From Brevibacillus invocatus (GTDB taxonomy: Bacteria; Bacillota; Bacilli; Brevibacillales; Brevibacillaceae): 49,629 nt of DNA. The notes beneath the pieces are model-generated. The model saw only the letters and a list, made by a program, of their open reading frames with translations, did no database searches and had not been told where the DNA came from. The stretch's first letter is position 1. Every line of letters starts with the position of its first letter. Position numbers and translations under genes: made by a program. Below, piece after piece: positions 9,230 to 16,688 of the stretch. The stretch spans positions 1-49,629 of the forward strand of contig NZ_RHHR01000021.1 of the NCBI RefSeq assembly GCF_003710915.1, written 5' to 3'.

Positions 9230-10132
9230 TTATCTCAGCACTTCCGCAATCGCCAGCAAATCTTCTTTCGTCATGGTTGGCTTCATCGCAATGACCTCGA
9301 AAAGCCTCTTTTTGTCATCCTGGTAAAACTTCACAACCTTTTGATCCGTTCCATCCATGAGCTTGCTTGCCATATAAATGGCCTCTTTATTTTGCACCTT
9401 TACTTTTTCCACGACTGCATCCGGTCCCGTCTCCTCCGAGATGTATTTCATTCCCTCAAAGTTCGTGACCGTAATCATTGCTTCCCCGGCGTTTCCTTTG
9501 TACGTCGTCACCACTCTCTCAATTTTTGGCTCAGGTGATACCTTCCGAACCACGACGACTTTCTTTTCCTTTTCTGCTTCCTCGTACATTTCTGCGAACA
9601 GCTCTGGCTGACGATAATTGAAAGGATAATCGACATGACCGTTTACAAATGTGTAGCCGCCTGCTATTTCAGCTGGTACTGCATAAAAACCTCCAACCTC
9701 GTTTTGAAGCGCAGCAGATGTCTCATGAACGACAGGCATTCTGGTAAAGGAGACTCTTTTATCCGGATTGTCCGGACCAGGGAAGTATACAGCGGCACTT
9801 TCCCCCGGCTCAAGCGAATTCCGGACGTCCTCGAAGGTTTTGATCACTTGCTCTGCCGCGGCAGGCTGCTGATTTTCACTCTTCTCTATTTTGACCACCG
9901 CTTCTCCTTGATCGTTCTTTAATTCATGCACCTTGATCGCTGCATAAGCAGACGTTACCCCAAAAACAAGAGTGGCAGCCACGATCACGCTTATTCTTTT
10001 CTTCATTCGTTTCCCCTCCATTTGTTGTTGCCGTTCCTTTATTTTGTGCAGAACCCGATCCTTGACATCGAAGTCTTCGGCTGCGGCCATCAACTGTTGT
10101 TTCCACTCATCTGACTTCTGAGATCGCGTCAT
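9230..10132 (-). CDS. Probable membrane-anchored anti-sigma factor of the adjacent ECF sigma factor
   Basis: The 300-aa protein has a hydrophilic cytoplasmic N-terminus (about residues 1-43), a single transmembrane segment (ISVIVAATLVFGVTSAYAAI) and a large outer domain. The C-terminal part, with a GEAMITVTNFEG core, resembles DUF4367-type domains found in membrane proteins linked to sigma factors. It overlaps the 3' end of the sigma gene, as is usual for sigma/anti-sigma pairs. ATG 10132 has GGTGA 5 nt upstream; GTG 10141 is the alternative. The outer domain probably senses an envelope signal, which is inference. No HxxxCxxC zinc motif is visible. Confidence 0.72.
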   Translation of the reverse strand: MTRSQKSDEWKQQLMAAAEDFDVKDRVLHKIKERQQQMEGKRMKKRISVIVAATLVFGVTSAYAAIKVHELKNDQGEAVVKIEKSENQQPAAAEQVIKTFEDVRNSLEPGESAAVYFPGPDNPDKRVSFTRMPVVHETSAALQNEVGGFYAVPAEIAGGYTFVNGHVDYPFNYRQPELFAEMYEEAEKEKKVVVVRKVSPEPKIERVVTTYKGNAGEAMITVTNFEGMKYISEETGPDAVVEKVKVQNKEAIYMASKLMDGTDQKVVKFYQDDKKRLFEVIAMKPTMTKEDLLAIAEVLR

Positions 10133-10691
10133 GACGGTCACCGCCTTCCATCACTATCATGGTGGATTTGCATTTTTTCAAAGCACGTTCATACTGTTTG
10201 CGCAGCGTAGCTGGTTTTGTATCCAGCAGCAATGCCAGTTCTTCATAGCTGCGATCTTCCACCACGCGCAAGATCAGGAGGTTGCGCTCCTTGGCAGAAA
10301 GCTTCGTTAAGGCCACATGAAGAGGATTGCTTACATATTCTTCAGCTTCCACCCGTTTCTCCCCCTCATGTCGGCTAACCGTCTGAATCCCTGCGCGCAA
10401 AAAAGTAACCACGCGATTCAGCTTTGCCCTGCTCAACAGGTTGAGGCAATGATGGTACGCAATCTTATACATCCATGCCGAAAAAGAAACGGTCTCACGA
10501 TAGCTGTCCAACCGCTCAAATGCTTTCAGAAAAACCTCCTGGACCGCATCCTCCGCTTCCTGCCGATGCCCCAGCATATGGTAGCAGTATACGAACAGCG
10601 GTTTTTGCATCGCATCGATGATCATGCCGAATTGATCAATATCTCCCGCCCTGACCCCCTTTATCACCTGTTCCATTTCGTGATTATCCAA
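10107..10691 (-). CDS. ECF-type RNA polymerase sigma factor
   Basis: The 194-aa protein has sigma region 2 (FVYCYHMLGHRQEAEDAVQEVFLKAFERL..FSAWMYKIAYH) and sigma region 4.2 (LSAKERNLLILRVVEDRSYEELALLL followed by KPATLRKQYERALKK). It lacks regions 1.1 and 3, as in group 4 sigma factors. It directs RNA polymerase to stress or envelope promoters. The start is TTG 10691, well supported by GGAGGTGA 7 nt upstream. It overlaps the putative anti-sigma gene. A sigma-A-like promoter stands about 30 nt upstream of the start; no autoregulatory ECF promoter was identified. Confidence 0.9.
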   Translation of the reverse strand: MDNHEMEQVIKGVRAGDIDQFGMIIDAMQKPLFVYCYHMLGHRQEAEDAVQEVFLKAFERLDSYRETVSFSAWMYKIAYHHCLNLLSRAKLNRVVTFLRAGIQTVSRHEGEKRVEAEEYVSNPLHVALTKLSAKERNLLILRVVEDRSYEELALLLDTKPATLRKQYERALKKCKSTMIVMEGGDRHDAISEVR

Positions 10692-10716
10692 GCCTTCTCA
10701 CCTCCAATTGCCACAT

Positions 10717-10746
10717 ATAACAAACAAGAAGGTCATTTTGTGACAA
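10717..10746 (-). promoter_or_regulatory. Candidate sigma-A promoter of the ECF sigma operon
   Basis: On the minus strand TTGTCA (10741-10746) and TGTTAT (10717-10722) are separated by 18 nt, just upstream of the GGAGGTGA site of the sigma gene. The -10 match is moderate. Confidence 0.45.
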
Positions 10747-10811
10747 GAAAAAAATTTTTTGATCGAAAAGCCCCTGCTTTCGAATTTGTTCGATATGTTT
10801 AGTATGTAAAA

Positions 10812-10839
10812 ATGCGGACAACCCCTTCGTTGTCCGCAT
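10812..10839 (-). terminator. Intrinsic terminator of the arginase-family gene
   Basis: An 11-bp perfect stem (ATGCGGACAAC/GTTGTCCGCAT) with a 6-nt loop is followed on the minus strand by five U. It lies 23 nt after the stop codon at 10862. Confidence 0.88.
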
Positions 10840-10861
10840 GTCTCTATCTATCATGTATAAT

Positions 10862-11737
10862 CTAGTTACTCTCTCGCGCTTCCAAAGCCAATGCCATCAT
10901 CTCAACCAGCTTTTGCGCCTGTTCGCCAGTGGTGTCGCGCAGCGCGGAAAATTCCGTCACTTCCATCCCTACCACTCGCTGATCCTGCAGCACACGAGTA
11001 AGAAGCCGCTGTGCTTCATCGGCGCTGATTCCTGTCTCACTCGGCGCATAAGCAGCCGGCATCGCTTCCTTATTCATCACATCGACATCAAAATGGACCA
11101 GGATTTTCGCATCTGCAGGGATCGATGCCAATACCTCGTTGATTACACGATCCAGATCATCGGCTTGAAGCTGGTCAAGCGTCACGATCTCCACCCCAAA
11201 ATGTTCTTCCGGCATTCTCTGGCAGCCGACCAGCTTTACCCGATCCGCTGTCCAGCCTGAGCGCTCGATCCAGACACCCTGATCCTGCAGCAGGAACCAC
11301 AGTCCCATACCTGCAGCTCCAATACAACGAGATGCAGAAGGCACCACCGCATCAAGGTGTCCATCCATGACCAGCAAATAAGCCTGTTCGCCGTATTGCT
11401 GTTGCAGTGCGATGGCTGTTCCCACGATCAGACTGCAATCCCCGCCCAGCATCAACAGAAAGTCATCCTGATCCAGCCACTCTGCCGCCTCTTTTGACAG
11501 AAGGTCCCACACCATACGCGGTGCAGGCCAGTTGCGAACTGGCGGAATATTGTGACGCGGCAAATAATCCGGAAGCTTCAGATTGCCCTGATCCTCTACG
11601 GCCAAGCCCTTCGCCTGCAGCTGCATAACGAGCCCTGCCTTGCGAAACGCATCTGGTGCCATCTCAGAACCGGAAACAAACGCTCCAGAAAAATGGGGTA
11701 TTCCTTTTATTCTTATCGTAATCGTCATTCCCTCCAT
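10862..11737 (-). CDS. Arginase/agmatinase-superfamily protein with altered metal-site motifs
   Basis: The product of about 291 aa has the ureohydrolase fold order: GGDCS (residues 98-102), DGHLD (125-129), FDVDVMN (216-222) and a C-terminal GMEVTEF. Standard arginases read GGDHS, DAHxD and DxDxxDP, so one usual His ligand is Cys and the last Asp is Asn here. Metal content and substrate (arginine, agmatine, formiminoglutamate or other) cannot be assigned. The frame is open upstream to a TTG at 11794, but that codon lies inside the upstream gene's terminator. I chose ATG 11737; ATG 11728 is also possible. It is probably monocistronic, with its own terminator. Confidence 0.75.
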   Translation of the reverse strand: MEGMTITIRIKGIPHFSGAFVSGSEMAPDAFRKAGLVMQLQAKGLAVEDQGNLKLPDYLPRHNIPPVRNWPAPRMVWDLLSKEAAEWLDQDDFLLMLGGDCSLIVGTAIALQQQYGEQAYLLVMDGHLDAVVPSASRCIGAAGMGLWFLLQDQGVWIERSGWTADRVKLVGCQRMPEEHFGVEIVTLDQLQADDLDRVINEVLASIPADAKILVHFDVDVMNKEAMPAAYAPSETGISADEAQRLLTRVLQDQRVVGMEVTEFSALRDTTGEQAQKLVEMMALALEARESN

Positions 11738-11796
11738 CAGACTCGGACTATGGAACTCCCCTAAGATACCATAATATGGATGACCGAACAACAAAA

Positions 11797-11828
11797 AAGC
11801 CCCCTGCTACGCTTTCAACAGGCGGCTT
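11797..11828 (-). terminator. Intrinsic terminator of spo0M
   Basis: The stem AAGCCCCCTG/CAGGCGGCTT, with one internal mismatch, is followed on the minus strand by six U. It lies 14 nt after the spo0M stop. Confidence 0.85.
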
Positions 11829-11842
11829 CCTAACATCATCCA

Positions 11843-12817
11843 TTAAAATTCATCGAAGTCGTCAAAACCCATATCCATTTCTTCGTCCATAGCCGGCTCT
11901 TCTTCTCCCATTTCGCCGCCAGCCATTTCATCGCCCATACCGGACATCATCTCGCTAAGCAGCATTCCGCCCAAAAGACCAGCTGCCATGCCCCCGATCA
12001 TGCCACCCATTCCAGAACGGCGTTGGCCCGGTTGCCCATATCCTGCTGCACCTTGTTGAAACGCCGCCATCGACACGTAAGGAATGGATTGTGGATTGTT
12101 GGCATACTCGAGGATTTTGTCCAGAAGATAACGGGACAAAGCTGCTTCCTGACCAGCTGCCAGCAGCTCCTGCGGTACGACGATCTCTGCTTTGTACTCC
12201 TTTTCACGTCCCATGAATCCGTTCGCCAGATCCAGTTCAATCAACAGACGCAGTTCATCAGGAGTCGCCAAGAAGATCACTTCCAATTCCTTCAGCGGAA
12301 CACCGAGCCCTGCCCCGGGGAAAAAGGAAAATTCCTGACCATATGGTGTCAGCCTGCCTGATTGAGGCTTTTGACGAAAATCGTTTCTCTCCAGCGCTTG
12401 CAGGACGCGGTCTACCGGTTCGGGTGGAAGGATCGTGATCAGATCCATGTCCGTAGGATCAACCGCCATCTCTACATCCAGCTTGGTTTGAAGATTGTAC
12501 TGCACAGACGGCGTAGAAATCGCCAATCCATCCGGCAGCGCAAACGAAAAGGGGATTTCCTGGACGGCCGGCTTCGGCTGCACAGTGAATTGGCTTTTCA
12601 CAGGGAAGGATTCGACCTGCTTGATCACGTCTTGCCCTCGCACGGATACCTTCATCAGAAGATTCACGCGCAGATCAATGATTCGCTGCTCGACATTGCC
12701 ACCTTCAATGCGGATAACCCCTGTCGCCATTTCTCCCATACGATATCCCGGTCGATCCAGTCTCAGATCGATTCTCGCAGTACCGATCCCCATCTTGGCC
12801 ATGATTTTTTTAAACAT
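11843..12817 (-). CDS. spo0M: Sporulation-control protein Spo0M
   Basis: The 324-aa protein has an arrestin-like beta-sandwich region at residues 1-230 (MFKKIMAKMGIGTARIDL, then IRIEGGNVEQRI, IPFSFALPDGLAIS and GQEFSFFP). The tail is low-complexity: glycine/methionine-rich (GMGGMIGGMAAGLLGGML) and then very acidic (EEEPAMDEEMDMGFDDFDEF). Spo0M influences stage 0 of sporulation and cell morphology in Bacillus. ATG 12817 is chosen because GGAGG lies 9 nt upstream; the frame extends to 12850 without a site. No terminator separates it from the end of the kdp operon at 12986, so some read-through from there is possible. Confidence 0.9.
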   Translation of the reverse strand: MFKKIMAKMGIGTARIDLRLDRPGYRMGEMATGVIRIEGGNVEQRIIDLRVNLLMKVSVRGQDVIKQVESFPVKSQFTVQPKPAVQEIPFSFALPDGLAISTPSVQYNLQTKLDVEMAVDPTDMDLITILPPEPVDRVLQALERNDFRQKPQSGRLTPYGQEFSFFPGAGLGVPLKELEVIFLATPDELRLLIELDLANGFMGREKEYKAEIVVPQELLAAGQEAALSRYLLDKILEYANNPQSIPYVSMAAFQQGAAGYGQPGQRRSGMGGMIGGMAAGLLGGMLLSEMMSGMGDEMAGGEMGEEEPAMDEEMDMGFDDFDEF

Positions 12818-12985
12818 CGTTCCCTTCCTCCCCAGCACATCAGAATTCACTTCTATATTGCCTTCCGCTTTAAGATCGGAATCTCTCCATTTATAAGCGA
12901 ACGTTTATATATAGTGTATCAGATAAGGGGGCCATTGCGCGAGTAGCCAATACACCGCCGAGTATGTGAACGGGGATGTACCCAT

Positions 12986-13741
12986 CTATCGTAGCCTAGA
13001 TTCCAAAAACTGAATCAACTCACTAATTGATGGCCTTAACCACCGATCAGGCAGGTACGCTGATTCGCCCCGAATCAATTGATACGCTAGTGCATTCGGA
13101 TGAATATCTGCACTTAAAAAATAGAGCTGCTGCAGGGGCTTCGGAATCGCATCCATGGCTTCGACGCATTTGCAGACATAAGCTTGCAGTGCATCCCGAT
13201 ACGCCGGAGTGGTAAGCGCCGTGCCGCTCCAGACCTCGATCCCTGTCAAAGCCTTGGCGTGGGCTGCATCCAAACTTTTAGCGAGAGAACACACAACAAA
13301 CAGCAACTGTTCTGGCGCTAGCTTGTATCGTTTTTGATACTTCTTGACGAAACGGGCAATCGTCGCATTCCAAGAGGGAGTATCGTAGCTACCAAGATCG
13401 GGAATGCATTTGATCACGGCTACTAGTCGTTCCTCCCTTTTGACATAAAGCAGTCCATCGATAACCTGAAAGGCAAGTCCTGACAAGCGATCGGAGAGAA
13501 AATCACCGACAGTCTCGTGCATGACGCGGGAGATGCGTTGCGAGGATTTCCGCTTTAATTTTTGCCGCAAGCGCACCTCTTCTTCCTGTACATACACCTG
13601 AGTCAACTTGTAAAACAAGAGCTCCTCCGTACATGGAGGATTTGGTTGCCCTCGTATGGCACACTCTGCTGCCAGGCACTCCAAACGGCTATAGGCTTCT
13701 GCCATGCTTCTATCCCATCGCCCTTCTTTCGCTGTGCCCAT
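12986..13741 (-). CDS. Unknown protein, last gene of the kdp operon
   Basis: The 251-aa protein is not recognised. It is predicted soluble, with no signal peptide or membrane segment. The N-terminal third is charged and probably helical (QVYVQEEEVRLRQKLKRKSSQR), the middle has a beta-rich core (LAFQVIDGLLYVKREERLVAVIKCIPDLG) and the C-terminus ends SISELIQFLESRLR. ATG 13741 has GGGAGG 6 nt upstream, and the gene begins 12 nt after the stop of the tandem KdpD-like gene, so translation is likely coupled. Its position suggests a role with the KdpD-like protein or with K+ homeostasis. No terminator follows it. Confidence 0.75.
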   Translation of the reverse strand: MGTAKEGRWDRSMAEAYSRLECLAAECAIRGQPNPPCTEELLFYKLTQVYVQEEEVRLRQKLKRKSSQRISRVMHETVGDFLSDRLSGLAFQVIDGLLYVKREERLVAVIKCIPDLGSYDTPSWNATIARFVKKYQKRYKLAPEQLLFVVCSLAKSLDAAHAKALTGIEVWSGTALTTPAYRDALQAYVCKCVEAMDAIPKPLQQLYFLSADIHPNALAYQLIRGESAYLPDRWLRPSISELIQFLESRLR

Positions 13742-13753
13742 TGTTATCCTCCC

Positions 13754-16069
13754 TCACATCGTATCGGGTGTATGATCGGCTACAACCAGTACATCCATGT
13801 GTCGAACTTCCCGCAGCAATCGCTGAATGACCGAACCCTCACGAATTTCTTTCCACCTGGTTCTCGCCGATTGACCCATCACCACTTGAGTCGTCCCTTT
13901 TTCGTCCATATGTTGTACCAGCTTGGTGAATACCTTCCGTCTCTTTGCTGCTTTGTACTGTTCAAAACGGCCTCCGAGCCGCTCCGTGAGTGTCCTCAGC
14001 CTTTCCAACTGGGTCCTTTCCTCTTCAGTTAAAGGCTCATGATCCTGAACATAGGCTACGTGCCAGGATGCCTTCAGTCGATACGCAATGCGAAACCCCC
14101 GGCGAATCAGGCGCTCGCTGTCTGCACGCAGATTGACGCAGACAAATATCACTTCCTGCTGCCGCCAAGGCCCCCGCAGTGTTCGCCGCTCCCACGCCTC
14201 CAACCGCTCATCCACGTCATCTGCCACTTCTCGCAAGGCTAATTCACGCAGAGCGATCAGGTTGCCTGTTTTAAAGAAATTGGCCAGCGACTGTTCCACC
14301 TTTTCCATCGCATAAATATTTCCCTCCCGCATTCGTTGCCGCAATGCCTTGGGCGAGATATCAATGAGCTCTACTTCATCTGCCTGATGCAGAATGTGGT
14401 CAGGAACGGTCTCCCGTACACGGATGCCCGTGATTTGTTCCACACTGTCGTTTAAGCTTTCGAGGTGCTGAATATTCATTGTAGAAATGACAGAAATACC
14501 TGCCGAAAGAATCTTTTCCACATCCTGATACCGCTTCTCGTACTTGCTTCCCGGCACGTTCGTATGGGCTAATTCATCCACCAGCACCACTTCCGGATTG
14601 CGACGAATAATCTCGTCCGTATCCATTTCCTCCAAGGTCACGTTTTTATAGGGGATGCGTTTGCGGGGTATCAGGGTAAGCCCGCTCACTTGCTCGCTTG
14701 TTTCCTTTCTCCCGTGCGTCTCCAAAAGACCCACCACTACATCGATCCCGTTTTGGGCTAGCTCGTTTCCTTCCCGTAGCATTGTATAGGTTTTGCCGAC
14801 TCCAGGAGCTGCCCCCACATACACTTTCAAGGTACCGCGCCTGATTTTCCCGATTTCCTGTTCCATTTCTTCCTCAGAAAGACGACGGTAGGGATTGGGT
14901 GGCGACGCTCCCAGACGTTTGGTCGGAATGACTCGCTCTCCGTCTCGCTCAGACCGATCAGCCACGATAAAAATATCGATATTCTTTGTTTGCCGCAGAA
15001 TTTTATGGACGATGGAGCCGTACCATATCTCTTCCCAACGCGTTCGCTTGGATTGACCCATGACGATCCGGGTCACGTTTTTTTCCATCGCGTAGGCGAC
15101 TAGCTCGTTTGCTACATCCTTTTCCCGCTGCAACGGTTGTTCTTCGAATGTTCCCCCCACTTTATCAACTAGCTTGACAATAGCCCGTCTGAAAGTGGCC
15201 TCTTCCTTCGTTCGTTTTTTGGACGTTGGGTGAAAACAGACGACCAACAGCTCTCCGCCGAGCCGTTTGGCCACCTGTTGTCCGCGCCTGACCAAGATGG
15301 ACCCATTCCCGTGATACTGCACCGATACCATGATCCGTTCCGTTGCCCCTGACGCTCCCACCATGCCGTGCTTTTCTCTGTATTCCTCCAGATCCTCGTT
15401 TACTCCGGTTGCTACAAAACGCAGCGCCAGCTCTCTTAGTACATGCAGGTTGTCTCTGCGAAACAAGGGATGATTGCCTGCATCCTCCTGAAGTCGTTTC
15501 AGAATCGCTTCCGGCGTCACATCCAGCAGCTTCACCTCATCTGCCAACGAGAGCGTATCTTCGGGCACACACTGCTCGATTTTTACTTCGGTCTTGGTCA
15601 GCCGTTCTGCCAGCTCTTTCATGCCTGCCAATTCATAGATATTGACGGTGGTAATGACACTAATATTGTGGTTCAGCAGAACTTGCACGTCGTCTAGGCG
15701 TGTGGGAAGAGGGGCATCTGGCCGATTCCGGTGAGCCAAACCATCTACAAGTACCACCTCCGGGTCACGATCGACGATAGCGGCTACATCCAGATCGTGC
15801 CTCGCTTCCCCTCGGGTATACCAGGTAATCGGCGGGATCCTTTCCAGTCCCTCTAGCTTTTGCGCCAGTTTCGAATGCGTGGCGTCGCCTGTGCTTCCGA
15901 TCACCACATCAATCCCCCGTTTTTTCAGACCCTGTCCATCCATGAATAGATGATAGGTTTTGCCAGAACCGCTCACTGCCCCCAGGATGATCTTCAGACG
16001 GCCCCGATGCATCCTGGAAATGGATTTCAAGATTTCTTCGGGAGACTTCCTCCGAAACTGTTCTACCAT
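13754..16069 (-). CDS. Tandem KdpD sensor-module protein (two KdpD-N plus two Usp domains, no kinase)
   Basis: The 771-aa soluble protein consists of two similar halves about 389 residues apart. Each half has a KdpD N-terminal NTPase-like domain followed by a universal-stress-protein domain. Walker A motifs are GAVSGSGKT (30-38) and GAAPGVGKT (419-427). The Walker B regions are VLVDGLAH and VLVDELAH, so the first copy lacks the Glu. Each Usp part ends with a matching VMGQSxRTRW motif (337-345 and 731-739). The four-helix membrane region, DHp and ATPase domains of true KdpD are absent, and no KdpE gene is nearby. It follows kdpC by 24 nt. In S. aureus the KdpD Usp domain binds c-di-AMP, and a similar sensing role is plausible here, but that binding motif is not obvious. 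Confidence 0.88.
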   Translation of the reverse strand: MVEQFRRKSPEEILKSISRMHRGRLKIILGAVSGSGKTYHLFMDGQGLKKRGIDVVIGSTGDATHSKLAQKLEGLERIPPITWYTRGEARHDLDVAAIVDRDPEVVLVDGLAHRNRPDAPLPTRLDDVQVLLNHNISVITTVNIYELAGMKELAERLTKTEVKIEQCVPEDTLSLADEVKLLDVTPEAILKRLQEDAGNHPLFRRDNLHVLRELALRFVATGVNEDLEEYREKHGMVGASGATERIMVSVQYHGNGSILVRRGQQVAKRLGGELLVVCFHPTSKKRTKEEATFRRAIVKLVDKVGGTFEEQPLQREKDVANELVAYAMEKNVTRIVMGQSKRTRWEEIWYGSIVHKILRQTKNIDIFIVADRSERDGERVIPTKRLGASPPNPYRRLSEEEMEQEIGKIRRGTLKVYVGAAPGVGKTYTMLREGNELAQNGIDVVVGLLETHGRKETSEQVSGLTLIPRKRIPYKNVTLEEMDTDEIIRRNPEVVLVDELAHTNVPGSKYEKRYQDVEKILSAGISVISTMNIQHLESLNDSVEQITGIRVRETVPDHILHQADEVELIDISPKALRQRMREGNIYAMEKVEQSLANFFKTGNLIALRELALREVADDVDERLEAWERRTLRGPWRQQEVIFVCVNLRADSERLIRRGFRIAYRLKASWHVAYVQDHEPLTEEERTQLERLRTLTERLGGRFEQYKAAKRRKVFTKLVQHMDEKGTTQVVMGQSARTRWKEIREGSVIQRLLREVRHMDVLVVADHTPDTM

Positions 16070-16093
16070 ATCCCAGCACTCCTTTACTCTCTT

Positions 16094-16654
16094 TTACTTC
16101 AATTGATCCAGCGCCAGATTCAACTTCAATACATTCACACGCGGTTCCCCAAACACACCCAGGCTTCTGCCATCCGTATTCTCCTCGATCAGCGCACTCA
16201 GCTTCGCCGGATCGAGATTCCGTGCTTTCGCAATTCTCTCCACCTGAATGGCCGCAGCCTCTGGCGAGATATGTGGGTCCAATCCGGAAGCGGAGTTGGT
16301 CAGTAAGTCAGCCGGGATCTCTTCCTGCTTGACACCAGGATTGGCTTCCAAAAAGGCAGCCAAATCTTTTTGTGTGCGTTCGATCAAGGCCGGATTGGAC
16401 GGAGCATAGTTGTTTGACCCTGAACCTGCCGCATTGTTATCAATAGAAGAAATGCGTCCAGAGAAATATTTCGAATCCGTAAATGTCTGGCCGATCAGCT
16501 CAGAGCCAACTACTTTGCCAGCTTCATCTACAATCAGGCTTCCGCTTGCTTGCGCAGGCATGACGATTTGAGCGATGCCTGTCATGGCCAGCGGGTAAGC
16601 GAGACCGCAGATCAACAACAAGACGAGACTAAGACGCAGATTTGCAAGCAACAT
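16094..16654 (-). CDS. kdpC: K+-transporting ATPase subunit KdpC
   Basis: The 186-aa subunit has one N-terminal membrane helix (LRLSLVLLLICGLAYPLAMTGIAQ) and an outer domain with the family motifs GSELIGQTF, KYFSGRISS, SGSGLDPHISP-like SASGLDPHISPEAAAIQVERIA and a C-terminal LGVFGEPRVNVLKLNLAL. KdpC is needed for assembly and activity of the KdpFABC high-affinity potassium pump in the cytoplasmic membrane. It begins at ATG 16654 after AAGGTGA, 34 nt beyond kdpB, within the kdp operon. Confidence 0.96.
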   Translation of the reverse strand: MLLANLRLSLVLLLICGLAYPLAMTGIAQIVMPAQASGSLIVDEAGKVVGSELIGQTFTDSKYFSGRISSIDNNAAGSGSNNYAPSNPALIERTQKDLAAFLEANPGVKQEEIPADLLTNSASGLDPHISPEAAAIQVERIAKARNLDPAKLSALIEENTDGRSLGVFGEPRVNVLKLNLALDQLK

Positions 16655-16688
16655 ATCCCTTCACCTTTGCTTTCCTTTTTCGATGTGG

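Noticed and set aside
11738..11794. TTG start at 11794 for the arginase-family gene
   Set aside because: The codon lies in the U tract of the spo0M terminator; the extra residues do not fit the family N-terminus.
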